A stretch of DNA of 54,216 nt from NCBI GenBank assembly GCA_018268895.1, contig JAFDVP010000011.1, positions 1 through 54,216 of the forward strand, in the 5' to 3' direction. A model generated the notes under the pieces. The model worked only from the letters and a program-made list of their open reading frames with translations, did no database searches and was not told the origin of the DNA. Origin of the DNA: Acidobacteriota bacterium (GTDB taxonomy: Bacteria > Acidobacteriota > Terriglobia > Terriglobales > Acidobacteriaceae). Positions 45,424-54,216 of this stretch are shown here, one piece after another. Every line of letters begins with the position of its first letter. Positions within the stretch are counted from its first letter, which is position 1. The translations under genes were made by a program, and so were the position numbers.

Positions 45424-45492
45424 GGGTTCGAGCTTCGCTCGAATGACCCAATCATGCCGCGATAAGGCTGCGTCATGAATGGAGCACCCGGC
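45424..45492. repeat. GGAGCACCCGG palindromic repeat
   Basis: GGTTCGAGCTTCGCTCGAA is followed by a stem with CCAATCATG and CATGAATGG arms around CCGCGATAAGGCTGCG, and ends in GAGCACCCGG. It is a near twin of the unit at 14757. Confidence 0.75.
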
Positions 45493-45499
45493 AAGTAAT

Positions 45500-45997
45500 T
45501 CACGCCAAATCCGTCGTCAGCAGCTTCTCCAGGCGCGCATAGCTCGCCTCGACTCCCGTATCCATCGGTGAGCGCAGAACGGCCTCGCGCGCTTCTTTGG
45601 TGTCGTAGGTCACCGTCGTCTCAAGCGTGGTGATACCGCCCTTTTCGCTGAGCGCCGTTGTTACGACTGCGCCGCCTGGATACCACGACATGTCGAACTT
45701 CTCCGTTGCCACAATGCGCTCGTTGGGGACGATCTCCTTGTAGACGCCGCCCATGCCCAACTCTTCGCCAGTCTCGTCTTTCTTCCACTCATAGCGATAG
45801 GAGCCGCCAGTTTGCAGGTCGATGTCGCAGACCGTCATCGTCCAACCTTCAGGGCCGGCGAGCCAGCGCTTGACCAGATCGGGCGTGGTGAACGCCTTGT
45901 AAACCAGCGTGCGTGGAGCGTGGAACTCTCGCGTCATCACGACGCCGCGATCTCCAGCGGCTGCTACCTTCAATTTTCCTGTGACTCTCGTCTCCAT
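45500..45997 (-). CDS. SRPBCC (AHSA1/activator of Hsp90 ATPase-like) domain protein
   Basis: A 165-residue START-like protein. VVMTREFHAPRTLVYKAFTT, KRWLAGPEGWTMTVCDIDLQ and GGSYRYEWKKDETGEELGMG are typical of the AHSA1-like group. The C-terminal half has TALSEKGGITTLETTVTYDT. The start at 45997 is chosen over 46015 because AGGAGA lies seven bases upstream of it. Such proteins are often encoded next to an ArsR-type repressor, as here, 34 bases downstream of it. A ligand-binding role is likely, but the ligand is unknown. Confidence 0.88.
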   Translation of the reverse strand: METRVTGKLKVAAAGDRGVVMTREFHAPRTLVYKAFTTPDLVKRWLAGPEGWTMTVCDIDLQTGGSYRYEWKKDETGEELGMGGVYKEIVPNERIVATEKFDMSWYPGGAVVTTALSEKGGITTLETTVTYDTKEAREAVLRSPMDTGVEASYARLEKLLTTDLA

Positions 45998-46031
45998 CTG
46001 TATCTCCTTTTGCATGAAATATCCCCGGTGC

Positions 46032-46442
46032 TCAATACTTCTTGTGATTTCTTCTCTTCTGCCGTGTCTTCACGGTCTTTGGCCTGCTGTCTTCCGCCTT
46101 CAACTCTTCCAGCAAAAGGTCGAGCCGCGCAAAGTTCTGCTCCCACGCTTTGCGATAACGTTCGAGCCACTGATTCGCCTGGGCCAGCGGCTGGGCCTCG
46201 AGCCTGCATGGACGGCGCTGCGCATCGCGGCCGCGCGAGACCAGGCCCGCGCGCTCCAGCACCTTCAGGTGCTTCGAGACAGCGGGCTGGCTCATGGCAA
46301 ACGGCTCGACAAGCTCCGCAACGGTCGCTTCTCCTTCAGCCAGGCGCGCTACGATTGCGCGCCGGGTGGGATCGGCAAGCGCGGCAAAGATGGCGTCGAG
46401 GTCCGGTTTTGCATGTGTTCTGGTCGAGTGCGTATAACCCAT
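46032..46442 (-). CDS. ArsR/SmtB-family transcriptional regulator
   Basis: A 136-residue winged-helix repressor. AIFAALADPTRRAIVARLAE, ATVAELVEPFAMSQPAVSKH and LKVLERAGLVSRGRDAQRRP are the classic ArsR HTH and wing. There is no cysteine-rich metal-binding motif, so it is more like the group paired with SRPBCC proteins than the metal sensors. The start is ATG 46442; the longer frame would run through the operator. A perfect 18-base palindrome lies just upstream, so autorepression is likely. Confidence 0.9.
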   Translation of the reverse strand: MGYTHSTRTHAKPDLDAIFAALADPTRRAIVARLAEGEATVAELVEPFAMSQPAVSKHLKVLERAGLVSRGRDAQRRPCRLEAQPLAQANQWLERYRKAWEQNFARLDLLLEELKAEDSRPKTVKTRQKRRNHKKY

Positions 46443-46448
46443 AAGTTT

Positions 46449-46466
46449 TATAACCTTTTGGTTATA
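46449..46466. promoter_or_regulatory. Palindromic operator of the ArsR/SRPBCC pair
   Basis: TATAACCTTTTGGTTATA is a perfect inverted repeat that ends seven bases before the ArsR start codon. On the minus strand it contains AAAAGG, the only Shine-Dalgarno-like stretch for the gene, so a bound repressor would cover the translation start region as well. Confidence 0.75.
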
Positions 46467-46567
46467 TACATGCGATATCAACGACCTGTCAAGGGATGCC
46501 TCTTCTTTTTCATTTTTTCGCAAGACCCCGCTTTGATGCAGAGCATCACAACAGTTAGGGTTGAAGT

Positions 46568-48358
46568 ATGAAGGGTTTGCGCAGACTCACTATCGTTGTA
46601 CCGGCCATCGTCCTTATCGCAAGCCTCATCGGCGCTTACCTAACACGCGGCGCTATGGCGAACCTTCCCTTTCTGAAGGGCAAAGGGAGAGCGTCGGGAT
46701 CGAGAAGCGGCAGCGACCTTGTCGACCAGAGCCCCTGGCAGACGATCGAGGCGCTGGCGCCGCTGGCTGTCTCTGCCGAGGAGAAGCGACTGGCGCGCGA
46801 GGCGCAGCGGCTGGCCGACCACGAGGTGGACCAGGCGTTCGCGCAGGCGCTGCGTCAGGCCTCGCTCGATACCAGAACACTTACCGGCGATGCGCTGGCG
46901 CTGCAGCAGAAGATGACTGCGCTGCAGGCAGTCATCAAGGAAGACCAGGCGAAGGTAGACAGCCTTACGGCGGCGGCGAAAGGGGTGAATCCGCCTGGCA
47001 CCGACGATCTTGATATCGCGAAGGCGCAGCTTCAGCTCGACAACGACCAGCTTGCCGACGCCACGCAGGACCTCGCAGCGCTTACCGGAGACAAGCGCGG
47101 ACAGATACAGCAGGAGCTGGCCACCCGCGAGGCGGCGATGAAAAAGTTCGACGAGCAGGGAGACGTCGTCGCACCATCGACGTCGCAGTCGGCGCGGCGT
47201 TACTTCACCCTTTGTGGGCGGCTCTCCGCGTGGTTCGATCAGCTTACGCGCATGGACTCGATCACGCAGGCCCAGGGGCAGGCCAGCTCGGACGCGGTGA
47301 AGCTCTCTGCGGAGCACGCCGATGTGGAGAAGAAGTTGAGCAATGCCGGCTCAGCCGATGCGCAGAATACCGGGACCACGGGCCGCGTTACTCGTCTTAA
47401 GCAGATGCACACGCTCGCCCAGGTGCACTCGATTCTCGATGATCGCATTCAGACGCAGAGGCAGCTTGCAGTTGTCTACGGACGATGGCTCGACCAGGTG
47501 AAGCGTCAGCATCAGATTGTGCTGCACCTCATACTTCAGTCGATCGCGGTGATTGCGTTTCTGTTTCTGGGAGCGGCCCTCACCGCAGCGGCGATCCGGC
47601 GTCTGCTGGAGCGCCTGCACCTTGGCCAACGCAACCTGCAAACGATGCGCACGATCATAAGCCTTGCCATACAGGTTGTGACCGTGCTGCTGGTGCTACT
47701 TGTTGTCTTCGGCGCACCCAGCCAGATGCCGACGATCATCGGCCTGGCGACGGCAGGACTCACGGTTGTGTTCCAGGACTTCATCCTCGCCTTCTTCGGC
47801 TGGTTCGTGCTGATGGGAAAGAATGGAATCCGCGTAGGCGACTGGGTGGAGATCAACGGAGTCGGCGGCGAGGTCGTCGAGATCGGTATCTTCCGCACCG
47901 CGTTGCTAGAGACCGGCAACTGGACCGACAAGGGACATCCCACCGGACGCCGCGTGAGCTTTACCAACAGCTTCGCCATCCGGGGCCAGTACTTTAATTT
48001 CTCCACCTCGGGACAGTGGCTGTGGGATGAGATTCGCGTCAACATTCCATCCGGGCCGCACAGCTACGAGGTCATCGACGCGATTCACAGCGCAGTGCAG
48101 AAGGAGACCTCCACCGATGCCAAGCTGGCCGAGTCTGAATGGCGGCGCACGAGTGGACCCTACGGACTGAGTCATTTCACGGTCGAGCCTGCGGTGGACA
48201 TGCGGCCTGCGTCGTCCGGCATCGACGTCATCGTCCGCTACATGACTCGCGCCAGCGATCGCTTCAGCATGCGCAACCGTCTCTATCAGGCGGTGATCGA
48301 TCTGTTGCGTAAGAATGAGGAGACCACAACGCTCGAAGCAGCGGGCAAACAAAGCTGA
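46568..48358 (+). CDS. MscS-type mechanosensitive channel with long N-terminal coiled coil
   Basis: A 596-residue membrane protein. A first membrane helix (TIVVPAIVLIASLIGAYLT) is followed by a long Ala/Gln/Asp-rich coiled-coil region to about residue 300. Two or three helices follow and then the MscS core: TAGLTVVFQDFILAFFGWFV, GIRVGDWVEINGVGGEVVEI and RVSFTNSFAIRGQYFNF. The core opens under membrane tension and vents solutes. The extra N-terminal domain puts it with the larger MscS relatives. It is followed 19 bases later by acetate kinase. Confidence 0.85.
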   Translation: MKGLRRLTIVVPAIVLIASLIGAYLTRGAMANLPFLKGKGRASGSRSGSDLVDQSPWQTIEALAPLAVSAEEKRLAREAQRLADHEVDQAFAQALRQASLDTRTLTGDALALQQKMTALQAVIKEDQAKVDSLTAAAKGVNPPGTDDLDIAKAQLQLDNDQLADATQDLAALTGDKRGQIQQELATREAAMKKFDEQGDVVAPSTSQSARRYFTLCGRLSAWFDQLTRMDSITQAQGQASSDAVKLSAEHADVEKKLSNAGSADAQNTGTTGRVTRLKQMHTLAQVHSILDDRIQTQRQLAVVYGRWLDQVKRQHQIVLHLILQSIAVIAFLFLGAALTAAAIRRLLERLHLGQRNLQTMRTIISLAIQVVTVLLVLLVVFGAPSQMPTIIGLATAGLTVVFQDFILAFFGWFVLMGKNGIRVGDWVEINGVGGEVVEIGIFRTALLETGNWTDKGHPTGRRVSFTNSFAIRGQYFNFSTSGQWLWDEIRVNIPSGPHSYEVIDAIHSAVQKETSTDAKLAESEWRRTSGPYGLSHFTVEPAVDMRPASSGIDVIVRYMTRASDRFSMRNRLYQAVIDLLRKNEETTTLEAAGKQS

Positions 48359-48377
48359 GAATGCTCAAGGAGCCGTA

Positions 48378-49583
48378 TTGCACTTGCTTGTCATCAACAG
48401 CGGATCGTCTTCCATCAAGTTCTCGATCTTTGACGCACATGCGGGAACGCCCCGATCGTTGTACGAGGGCGAGGTCACCGGCATCGGCTCCGGCCGCGCC
48501 ACATTTGTGTTCCATCCGGCCAACGGGAAAGACAAGCAACCGCCGGCAAACATCAAAGCAGACAACCCCATAGAGGCCATCGGCCGAATCATCGAAGCCG
48601 TCTCCCGACCGAATCTCCCAAAGATCGAGGCTGTCGGTTACCGCGTCGTCCACCCTGGCAAAAAACTGCACAGCCACGTGCGTATCACCGCCGAAGTGAT
48701 GCGCGATCTCGACGTGGCCGTCGTCTTCGCTCCGCTGCACGATCCTTCTGCCATCACTATCATCCGCGAGATGATGGCTCGCTTTTCAGGTATCCCGCAC
48801 TTCGCCTGCTTTGACACGGTCTTTCACCAGACCATGCCCGAAGTCGCTTCTACGTATGCCATTCCTATGGATTACCGCGAACAGGGCGTGCGACGCTACG
48901 GCTTTCACGGCCTCAGCTGCGAATCCATCGTCGAACAGATGCGCACGGCTAACTACAACATCCCGCATCGTATGGCCATCGCGCATCTCGGCAGCGGATG
49001 CAGCGTGACGGCATGTGTCGACGGGCGCTCCATCGAAAACACCATGGGGCTTACGCCAACTGGAGGCGTCGTGATGGGAACGCGTCCCGGCGACCTCGAC
49101 CCCGGGCTGGTTCTGTATCTGCTGCGCGACATGAAAGGCGACCGCACAGAGTCCTTTGCCGCAGTGGAAAGGCTGCTCAATCACTCCTCCGGCATCTCCG
49201 CACTCTCCGGTCTTGCCAACGACATGCGATCCACGCGCGAGGCCGCGGCAAAGGGCAACCAACGGGCAAGGCTAGCTATTGATGTATTTACTCGCAGCGT
49301 GCGCAAGGCGATCGGCAGTTGCTGCTGGCTGATGGGCGGACTCGACGCCATCGTCTTCACCGGAGGCATCGGCGAGCATGATGCCCGCACGCGCGAAGAG
49401 ATCGTCAGCGGCCTCGAAGAACTTGGGGTCGCCATAGACGCCGAGTTCAATGTGGCCCAAAATCACAACGGCAACGGTGACATCCGTCACATCGCGGCAT
49501 CACAATCCAAGACGAAGATACTTCTTATCCCGGCCAAAGAAGACTGGATGATCGCCAGGCATGTTCAACACATGCTCAACTAG
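48378..49583 (+). CDS. ackA: Acetate kinase
   Basis: A 401-residue acetate kinase: acetyl phosphate + ADP to acetate + ATP. Signatures are the N-terminal LLVINSGSSSIKFSIFDA, FACFDTVFHQTMPEVASTYA, HLGSGCSVTACVDGRSIENT and VFTGGIGEHDARTREEIV. The start is TTG 48378 with a perfect AAGGAG five bases upstream (48367-48372); an upstream frame exists but lacks support. It precedes phosphoketolase, whose product acetyl phosphate is its substrate, so the two form a short ATP-yielding pathway. Confidence 0.93.
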   Translation: MHLLVINSGSSSIKFSIFDAHAGTPRSLYEGEVTGIGSGRATFVFHPANGKDKQPPANIKADNPIEAIGRIIEAVSRPNLPKIEAVGYRVVHPGKKLHSHVRITAEVMRDLDVAVVFAPLHDPSAITIIREMMARFSGIPHFACFDTVFHQTMPEVASTYAIPMDYREQGVRRYGFHGLSCESIVEQMRTANYNIPHRMAIAHLGSGCSVTACVDGRSIENTMGLTPTGGVVMGTRPGDLDPGLVLYLLRDMKGDRTESFAAVERLLNHSSGISALSGLANDMRSTREAAAKGNQRARLAIDVFTRSVRKAIGSCCWLMGGLDAIVFTGGIGEHDARTREEIVSGLEELGVAIDAEFNVAQNHNGNGDIRHIAASQSKTKILLIPAKEDWMIARHVQHMLN

Positions 49584-49677
49584 AGCCGGGGCACTGATTC
49601 CAGAGTTTGCGAATAAGAAGAGTGTTATCGATCGACTTTCGAGCGCGAAACGAAAACAGACACGGCAAAGACAAATA

Positions 49678-49711
49678 CAGGGATTCTTCGCTACGCTCAG
49701 AATGACGACGT
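49678..49711. repeat. GAATGACG-type repeat
   Basis: GGGATTCTTCGCTACGCTCA + GAATGACG matches the unit at 19485 and is related to the in-gene copy at 16261. The 49584-49849 gap shows no gene; CCGAATAG/CGAATAACG-like direct repeats occur at about 49754-49780. Confidence 0.65.
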
Positions 49712-49849
49712 ATGAGAACTCTGCACAGATTGGCGATGTATAAGAACGGTGTTCCGAATAGCGAAGCACCGTGTCCGAATAACGATGTAAGACAGTGTCC
49801 GACGGCGCAAGAACAGTAACCCTAACTGCTTTCCGAAGGAGAGATCGTC

Positions 49850-52264
49850 ATGCCGGAACCAAATCGCGCAAAAGCCCCCTCAAAGGCGAAGACCGCCGCC
49901 ACACTCACGCCTGACGAACTGCGCAAGGTGGATGCCTACTGGCGAGCCTGCAACTATCTTTCGGTCGGTATGCTCTACCTGCAGGAGAACCCTCTCCTTC
50001 GCACTCCGCTAAAACCCGAGCACATCAAGAACCGCCTGCTGGGCCACTGGGGCTCCGATCCCGGGCAGTCGTTTACGTGGGTGCATCTCAACCGGCTGAT
50101 CAAGAAGTACGACCTCAACCTGATCTACCTGTCGGGCCCAGGTCATGGCGCGCCTGCGACGCTGTCGAACTGCTATCTCGAAGGCGTGTACTCGGAGGTG
50201 TATCCCGACAAGAGTGAGGACGAGGCCGGGATGGAGAAGTTCTTCAAGCAGTTCTCGTTCCCCGGCGGGATTGGAAGCCACTGCACGCCGGAGACACCGG
50301 GCTCGATCCACGAGGGCGGCGAACTCGGCTACTCGCTCTCGCACGGCTTCGGCGCGGCCTTCGACAATCCCGACCTGATCGTCACAGTCGTCGTCGGAGA
50401 TGGCGAAGCCGAGACTGGTCCGCTTGCCACAAGCTGGCACTCGAACAAGTTCCTCGATCCAGTCCGCGATGGCGCGGTGCTGCCTGTGCTTCATCTCAAT
50501 GGATACAAGATCGCAAACCCCACGATCCTCGCGCGCATTCCGCACGATGAGCTAGAGGCGCTCTTCTTCGGCTACGGCTGGAAGCCTTACTTCGTCGAAG
50601 GCGACGACCCAAAGGCGATGCACCAGACGATGGCTGAAGTCGCCGAGCGCTGCATCATCGAGATTCGCGATATTCAAACAAAGGCGCGCAAAACTTCGTT
50701 GAAGAAAGTAGAGCGTCCGCGCTGGCCCATGATTGTCCTGCGCACACCCAAGGGCTGGACCGGCCCCAAAGAAGTCGACGGCCACAAGGTGGAAGGCTTC
50801 TGGCGCGCACACCAGATTCCAATCCTCGATCCCAAGACCAGCCCCAAACACCTGAAGCAGGTGGAACAGTGGTTGAAGAGCTACAAGGCCGAAGAGCTCT
50901 TCGACAAAGATGGCCGCCTGATCGAAGAGTTGCGCGAGATGGCTCCCAAGGGAACACGCCGCATTACTGGAAACCCGCACGCCAACGGCGGACTGTTGCG
51001 CAAGCCCCTCGACCTTCCCGACTTCCGCGACTACGCCATCAAGGTGAAGAAGCCCGGACAGATCGAGGTGTCGCCCACCTACACGCTCGGCGGCTTTCTG
51101 CGCGATGTGATCAAGCGCAACATGACGAACTTCCGCGTCTTCGGCCCCGACGAGACGGCTTCCAACAAGCTGCAACTCATGTACGAGGCCACCAGCAAAA
51201 CATGGCTTGCTGAGATCTTCCCCGAAGACGCCGACGGCACCGACATTGCACCCGACGGCCGCGTGATGGAGATGCTCTCCGAACATACGCTCGAAGGCTG
51301 GTTCGAAGGCTACGTTCTCACCGGGCGCCATGGCTTCCTGTCGAGTTACGAGGCCTTCGTTCACATCATCGATTCGATGTTCAACCAGCACGCCAAGTGG
51401 CTGGAGAAGAGCAAGCTCGAGCTTCGCTGGCGCGCTCCCATATCGTCGCTCAACCTGCTTATCAGTTCGCTCGTCTGGCGGCAGGACCACAACGGCTTCA
51501 CCCACCAGGACCCCGGCTTTCTCGACGTGGTCGCCAACAAGAGCCCGCACGTTACGCGCATCTATCTTCCGCCCGACGCGAACTGCCTGCTCTCTGTCGC
51601 CGACCACTGCCTGCGCAGCACCAATTACGTCAACGTCATCGTCGCCGACAAGGCCCCGCACCTGCAGTATCTCGATATGGATGAGGCCATCAAGCACTGC
51701 ACCAAAGGCATCGGCATCTGGGACTTCGCCTCGACCGATGCAGGCTCTGAACCCGACGCCGTGATCGCCTGCGCGGGCGATATTCCCACTGCGGAGGCAC
51801 TCGCTGCAACCGCCATACTGCGCGAGCACTGCCCCGGCCTGAAGATCCGCTTCGTCAACGTGGTCGATCTCTTCCGGCTGATGCCGGAGAGCGAGCACCC
51901 GCACGGCCTCTCCGACCGCGAGTTCGACTCGCTCTTCACCATCGACAAGCCGGTCATCTTCAACTTCCATGCCTACGCGGCCCTCATCCACAAGTTCACC
52001 TACCGCCGCAGGAACCACGACAACATCCATGTGCGCGGCTACAAGGAACGTGGCAATATCAATACGCCGCTCGAACTGGCGATCCTCAACCAGATCGACC
52101 GCTTCGACATCGCCATCGACGTCATCGACCGCGTCCCCAAACTTCAGGTCACGGCCGCGCATACGAAGGAACTGCTGAAGAACAAGATCATCGAAAGCGT
52201 TAACTACGCCCATAAACACGGCATCGACCACAAGAACATCACCGACTGGAAGTGGCCGCTGTAG
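49850..52264 (+). CDS. xfp: Phosphoketolase
   Basis: An 804-residue thiamine-diphosphate enzyme that cleaves xylulose-5-phosphate (and often fructose-6-phosphate) with phosphate to acetyl phosphate. The phosphoketolase signature [20 protein letters not shown] is followed by the ThDP motif [20 protein letters not shown]. The C-terminal part carries [23 protein letters not shown] features, and the length fits the family. ATG 49850 has AAGGAGAG nearby. It works with the acetate kinase just upstream to turn pentose phosphates into acetate and ATP. Whether it also uses fructose-6-phosphate is not decided by sequence. Confidence 0.94.
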   Translation: MPEPNRAKAPSKAKTAATLTPDELRKVDAYWRACNYLSVGMLYLQENPLLRTPLKPEHIKNRLLGHWGSDPGQSFTWVHLNRLIKKYDLNLIYLSGPGHGAPATLSNCYLEGVYSEVYPDKSEDEAGMEKFFKQFSFPGGIGSHCTPETPGSIHEGGELGYSLSHGFGAAFDNPDLIVTVVVGDGEAETGPLATSWHSNKFLDPVRDGAVLPVLHLNGYKIANPTILARIPHDELEALFFGYGWKPYFVEGDDPKAMHQTMAEVAERCIIEIRDIQTKARKTSLKKVERPRWPMIVLRTPKGWTGPKEVDGHKVEGFWRAHQIPILDPKTSPKHLKQVEQWLKSYKAEELFDKDGRLIEELREMAPKGTRRITGNPHANGGLLRKPLDLPDFRDYAIKVKKPGQIEVSPTYTLGGFLRDVIKRNMTNFRVFGPDETASNKLQLMYEATSKTWLAEIFPEDADGTDIAPDGRVMEMLSEHTLEGWFEGYVLTGRHGFLSSYEAFVHIIDSMFNQHAKWLEKSKLELRWRAPISSLNLLISSLVWRQDHNGFTHQDPGFLDVVANKSPHVTRIYLPPDANCLLSVADHCLRSTNYVNVIVADKAPHLQYLDMDEAIKHCTKGIGIWDFASTDAGSEPDAVIACAGDIPTAEALAATAILREHCPGLKIRFVNVVDLFRLMPESEHPHGLSDREFDSLFTIDKPVIFNFHAYAALIHKFTYRRRNHDNIHVRGYKERGNINTPLELAILNQIDRFDIAIDVIDRVPKLQVTAAHTKELLKNKIIESVNYAHKHGIDHKNITDWKWPL

Positions 52265-52330
52265 CGCATCACCCGAAAGTCACACACTGTTCAATACACA
52301 AAAAGCCAGAGCTGCATCTACACTCTCAAC

Positions 52331-54216
52331 ATGTGTGGAATCGTTGGCTATGTTGGGCCCAAGCCCGTTGTCCAGGTCATCATCGAGGGCCTGCGCCGTC
52401 TTGAGTATCGCGGTTATGATTCGGCGGGAATCGCGGTTGCGGGCAACTCGACCGGGCTTGAACTGCGGCGGGCGCCCGGCAAGCTGCGGAACCTTGAGGC
52501 CGTCATCGCCGAGTCGCCGATCAGCGGCACGTTCGGTATCGGCCACACGCGCTGGGCCACCCACGGCCGCCCGACGGAAGAGAACGCGCACCCGCACCGC
52601 GACTGCACCGGGTCGCTCGTCGTGGTGCACAACGGCATCGTCGAAAACTATCTCGCGCTCAAGAAAGAGCTGACCGCAAAGGGCCACAGGTTCGTCACCG
52701 AGACCGACACCGAGATTATCGCGCACCTGATCGAGCAGGAGCTAAAGGACGAGCCGGAGTTGCCGCTTGAAGAAGCAGTGCGCGAGGCTGTGCAGCGGCT
52801 GACCGGAGCGTTCGCCATCGGCGTGATGTCCGCCAACGAGCCGAACAAGCTCGTCGCCGCGCGCATGGGTCCGCCTGCGGTGATCGGCATCGGCGAAGGG
52901 GAATACTTTCTCGCCTCCGATGTTCCGGGCATCCTGCATCACACGCGCGACATTCACTTCCTCAACGACGGCGAGCTCGCGGTCATCACGCCGGAGGGCG
53001 TCTCGCTCTCGGGCTTCGATAGCCGACCGCTCCCGCTCAAGATCCAGCGCATCGCCTGGGACCCGATCCAGGCGGAGAAGGCCGGCTTCAAGCACTTTAT
53101 GCTTAAGGAGATCAACGAGCAGCCGCGCGCGGTTCGCGATACCACGCTGGGGCGCGTTTCGCTCGACACCGGGAAGGTCTTCCTGGACAACCTCGACATC
53201 TCGGCCGACGAGATTCGCCGCGCATCGCAGATCACCATCGCCGCCTGCGGAACCTCGTGGCACGCCGGGCTGGCGGGCAAGTTCATGATCGAGCGGCTAG
53301 CGCGGCTGCCCGTCGACGTCGACTACGCCAGCGAGTTTCGCTACCGCGACCCCATCGCCGACCCGAACGCCATCGGCCTGCTCATCACGCAGTCGGGCGA
53401 AACGGCTGACACGATCGCCGCGCAGACGGAGCTGATCGACAAGGGATCGAAGACGCTCGCGATCTGTAACGTCGTCGGCTCAGCAGTCACGCGCCGCGCC
53501 AACGGCGTCATCACCACCAACGCCGGGCCGGAGATCGGCGTGGCCTCGACGAAGGCCTTCACGGCGCAGCTTACGGCGCTCTGCGTGCTTGCGTTGCACC
53601 TTGCGCAGGTTCGCGGGACGATCACCGATGCCGAATCGCTCGCGCTCTCCACGGAGCTGACGCGCCTGCCGGGCAAGCTCGAAAAGCTGCTCACGCGAAA
53701 CGGGGCAACGGCCGGCGGCACCTCGGAAGGCGTCGCAGCGCCGTCGCCGTGGACGGGTGCGGAGCGCCGCCGCCGGCCGAGGCTCACACTCGACGAGCAG
53801 TGCCAGCACCTGGCCAAGCTCTTCCACGCGGCCCACGATTTTCTTTTTCTCGGCCGCGGCATCCACTACCCCATCGCGCTCGAAGGCGCGCTCAAGCTGA
53901 AGGAGATCTCCTACATCCACGCTGAGGGCTACCCCGCCGGCGAGATGAAGCACGGCCCCAACGCCCTGATCGACGAGTCGCTGCCGGTCGTCTGCATCGC
54001 GACCAAGGACCCCAACGATCCGGCCAGCGTCCTCAAATACGAGAAGACCCTCAGCAATATTCAGGAGGTCACCGCACGCGGAGGCCGCGTCATCGCCATC
54101 GCCACTGAAGGCGACGACGAGATATGCAGTCTCGTAGAACACACCATCCACATCCCCAAAGCTCCTGAGATGCTGCTGCCGATACTTGAAGTTGTGCCGT
54201 TGCAGCTACTCGCTTA
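52331..54216 (+). CDS. glmS: Glutamine--fructose-6-phosphate aminotransferase (partial at the right edge)
   Basis: The first 628 codons of GlmS, which makes glucosamine-6-phosphate from fructose-6-phosphate and glutamine, the entry to UDP-GlcNAc. The N-terminal glutaminase starts [14 protein letters not shown] with the catalytic Cys2. [18 protein letters not shown] follows, then two SIS domains ([36 protein letters not shown]). Between the SIS domains is an insert of about 25 residues ([20 protein letters not shown]) not usual in the family. The end is missing by roughly 20-30 residues, beyond the window. No riboswitch is seen in the short 66-base gap upstream. Confidence 0.94.
   Translation, partial: MCGIVGYVGPKPVVQVIIEGLRRLEYRGYDSAGIAVAGNSTGLELRRAPGKLRNLEAVIAESPISGTFGIGHTRWATHGRPTEENAHPHRDCTGSLVVVHNGIVENYLALKKELTAKGHRFVTETDTEIIAHLIEQELKDEPELPLEEAVREAVQRLTGAFAIGVMSANEPNKLVAARMGPPAVIGIGEGEYFLASDVPGILHHTRDIHFLNDGELAVITPEGVSLSGFDSRPLPLKIQRIAWDPIQAEKAGFKHFMLKEINEQPRAVRDTTLGRVSLDTGKVFLDNLDISADEIRRASQITIAACGTSWHAGLAGKFMIERLARLPVDVDYASEFRYRDPIADPNAIGLLITQSGETADTIAAQTELIDKGSKTLAICNVVGSAVTRRANGVITTNAGPEIGVASTKAFTAQLTALCVLALHLAQVRGTITDAESLALSTELTRLPGKLEKLLTRNGATAGGTSEGVAAPSPWTGAERRRRPRLTLDEQCQHLAKLFHAAHDFLFLGRGIHYPIALEGALKLKEISYIHAEGYPAGEMKHGPNALIDESLPVVCIATKDPNDPASVLKYEKTLSNIQEVTARGGRVIAIATEGDDEICSLVEHTIHIPKAPEMLLPILEVVPLQLLA

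Noticed and set aside
52265..52330. glmS ribozyme or riboswitch
   Set aside because: The gap is only 66 bases and shows no matching fold or core.

Overview
The window reads as a chromosomal segment of an acidobacterium (Acidobacteriota, Terriglobia; Edaphobacter/Granulicella/Terriglobus-like). This rests on the partial 16S rRNA at the left edge, the high-GC coding style, the abundance of short palindromic repeats between genes, and the gene families present. No genus is proven from the sequence alone.

Layout. 1-385: 5' part of a 16S rRNA gene on the minus strand, with its leader and a strong promoter. 1.4-9.3 kb: mixed housekeeping and envelope genes (M48 metalloprotease, MarC-type membrane protein, exostosin-like glycosyltransferase, branched-chain aminotransferase IlvE, GT25 glycosyltransferase, NAD-dependent sugar epimerase, and an unassigned protein). 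9.2-12.2 kb: two divergent sigma-54 activators; one has a receiver without its phospho-acceptor Asp, and its 3' end is read in two frames. 12.4-41.4 kb: a large exopolysaccharide (EPS) locus. Its core is a minus-strand operon (33.9 to 25.8 kb): export protein, beta-barrel-like protein, Wzz-type chain-length protein, ExeA-like ATPase, BY-kinase-like protein, undecaprenyl-phosphate sugar transferase, GT2. Diverging from it are an exosortase, EpsI, a TPR lipoprotein and a Wzx flippase. GT4 enzymes, a polysaccharide-deacetylase-like protein and a Wzy/ligase-type polymerase flank the core. This matches the known exosortase-associated EPS gene set.

Inside the EPS locus (19.6-24.2 kb) sits a tightly coupled five-gene unit: HAD-IIIC/FkbH-like enzyme, acyl carrier protein, SGNH-like membrane protein, a 44-residue membrane peptide ending in Y-Q-A-F, and an MBOAT acyltransferase. 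It mirrors the Dlt D-alanylation machinery (DltA, C, D, X, B) part for part, but with a FkbH-type enzyme in place of the adenylating ligase. My main inference is a Dlt-like system that decorates the EPS with an acyl group, possibly glyceryl, carried on a dedicated ACP. The small DltX-like peptide is easily missed by annotation.

41.5-45.4 kb: a small biosynthetic cluster (type III polyketide synthase, FAD oxidoreductase, ACP, KAS II). 45.5-46.5 kb: an ArsR/SRPBCC pair with a palindromic operator. 46.6-54.2 kb: an MscS-like channel, acetate kinase, phosphoketolase and the start of glmS (cut by the right edge). Acetate kinase and phosphoketolase together form a phosphoketolase shunt; GlmS feeds UDP-GlcNAc for wall and EPS sugars.

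Three families of short palindromic repeats are scattered between the genes, and one copy lies in frame inside a glycosyltransferase. No tRNA gene, CRISPR array, integrase or transposase was recognised.
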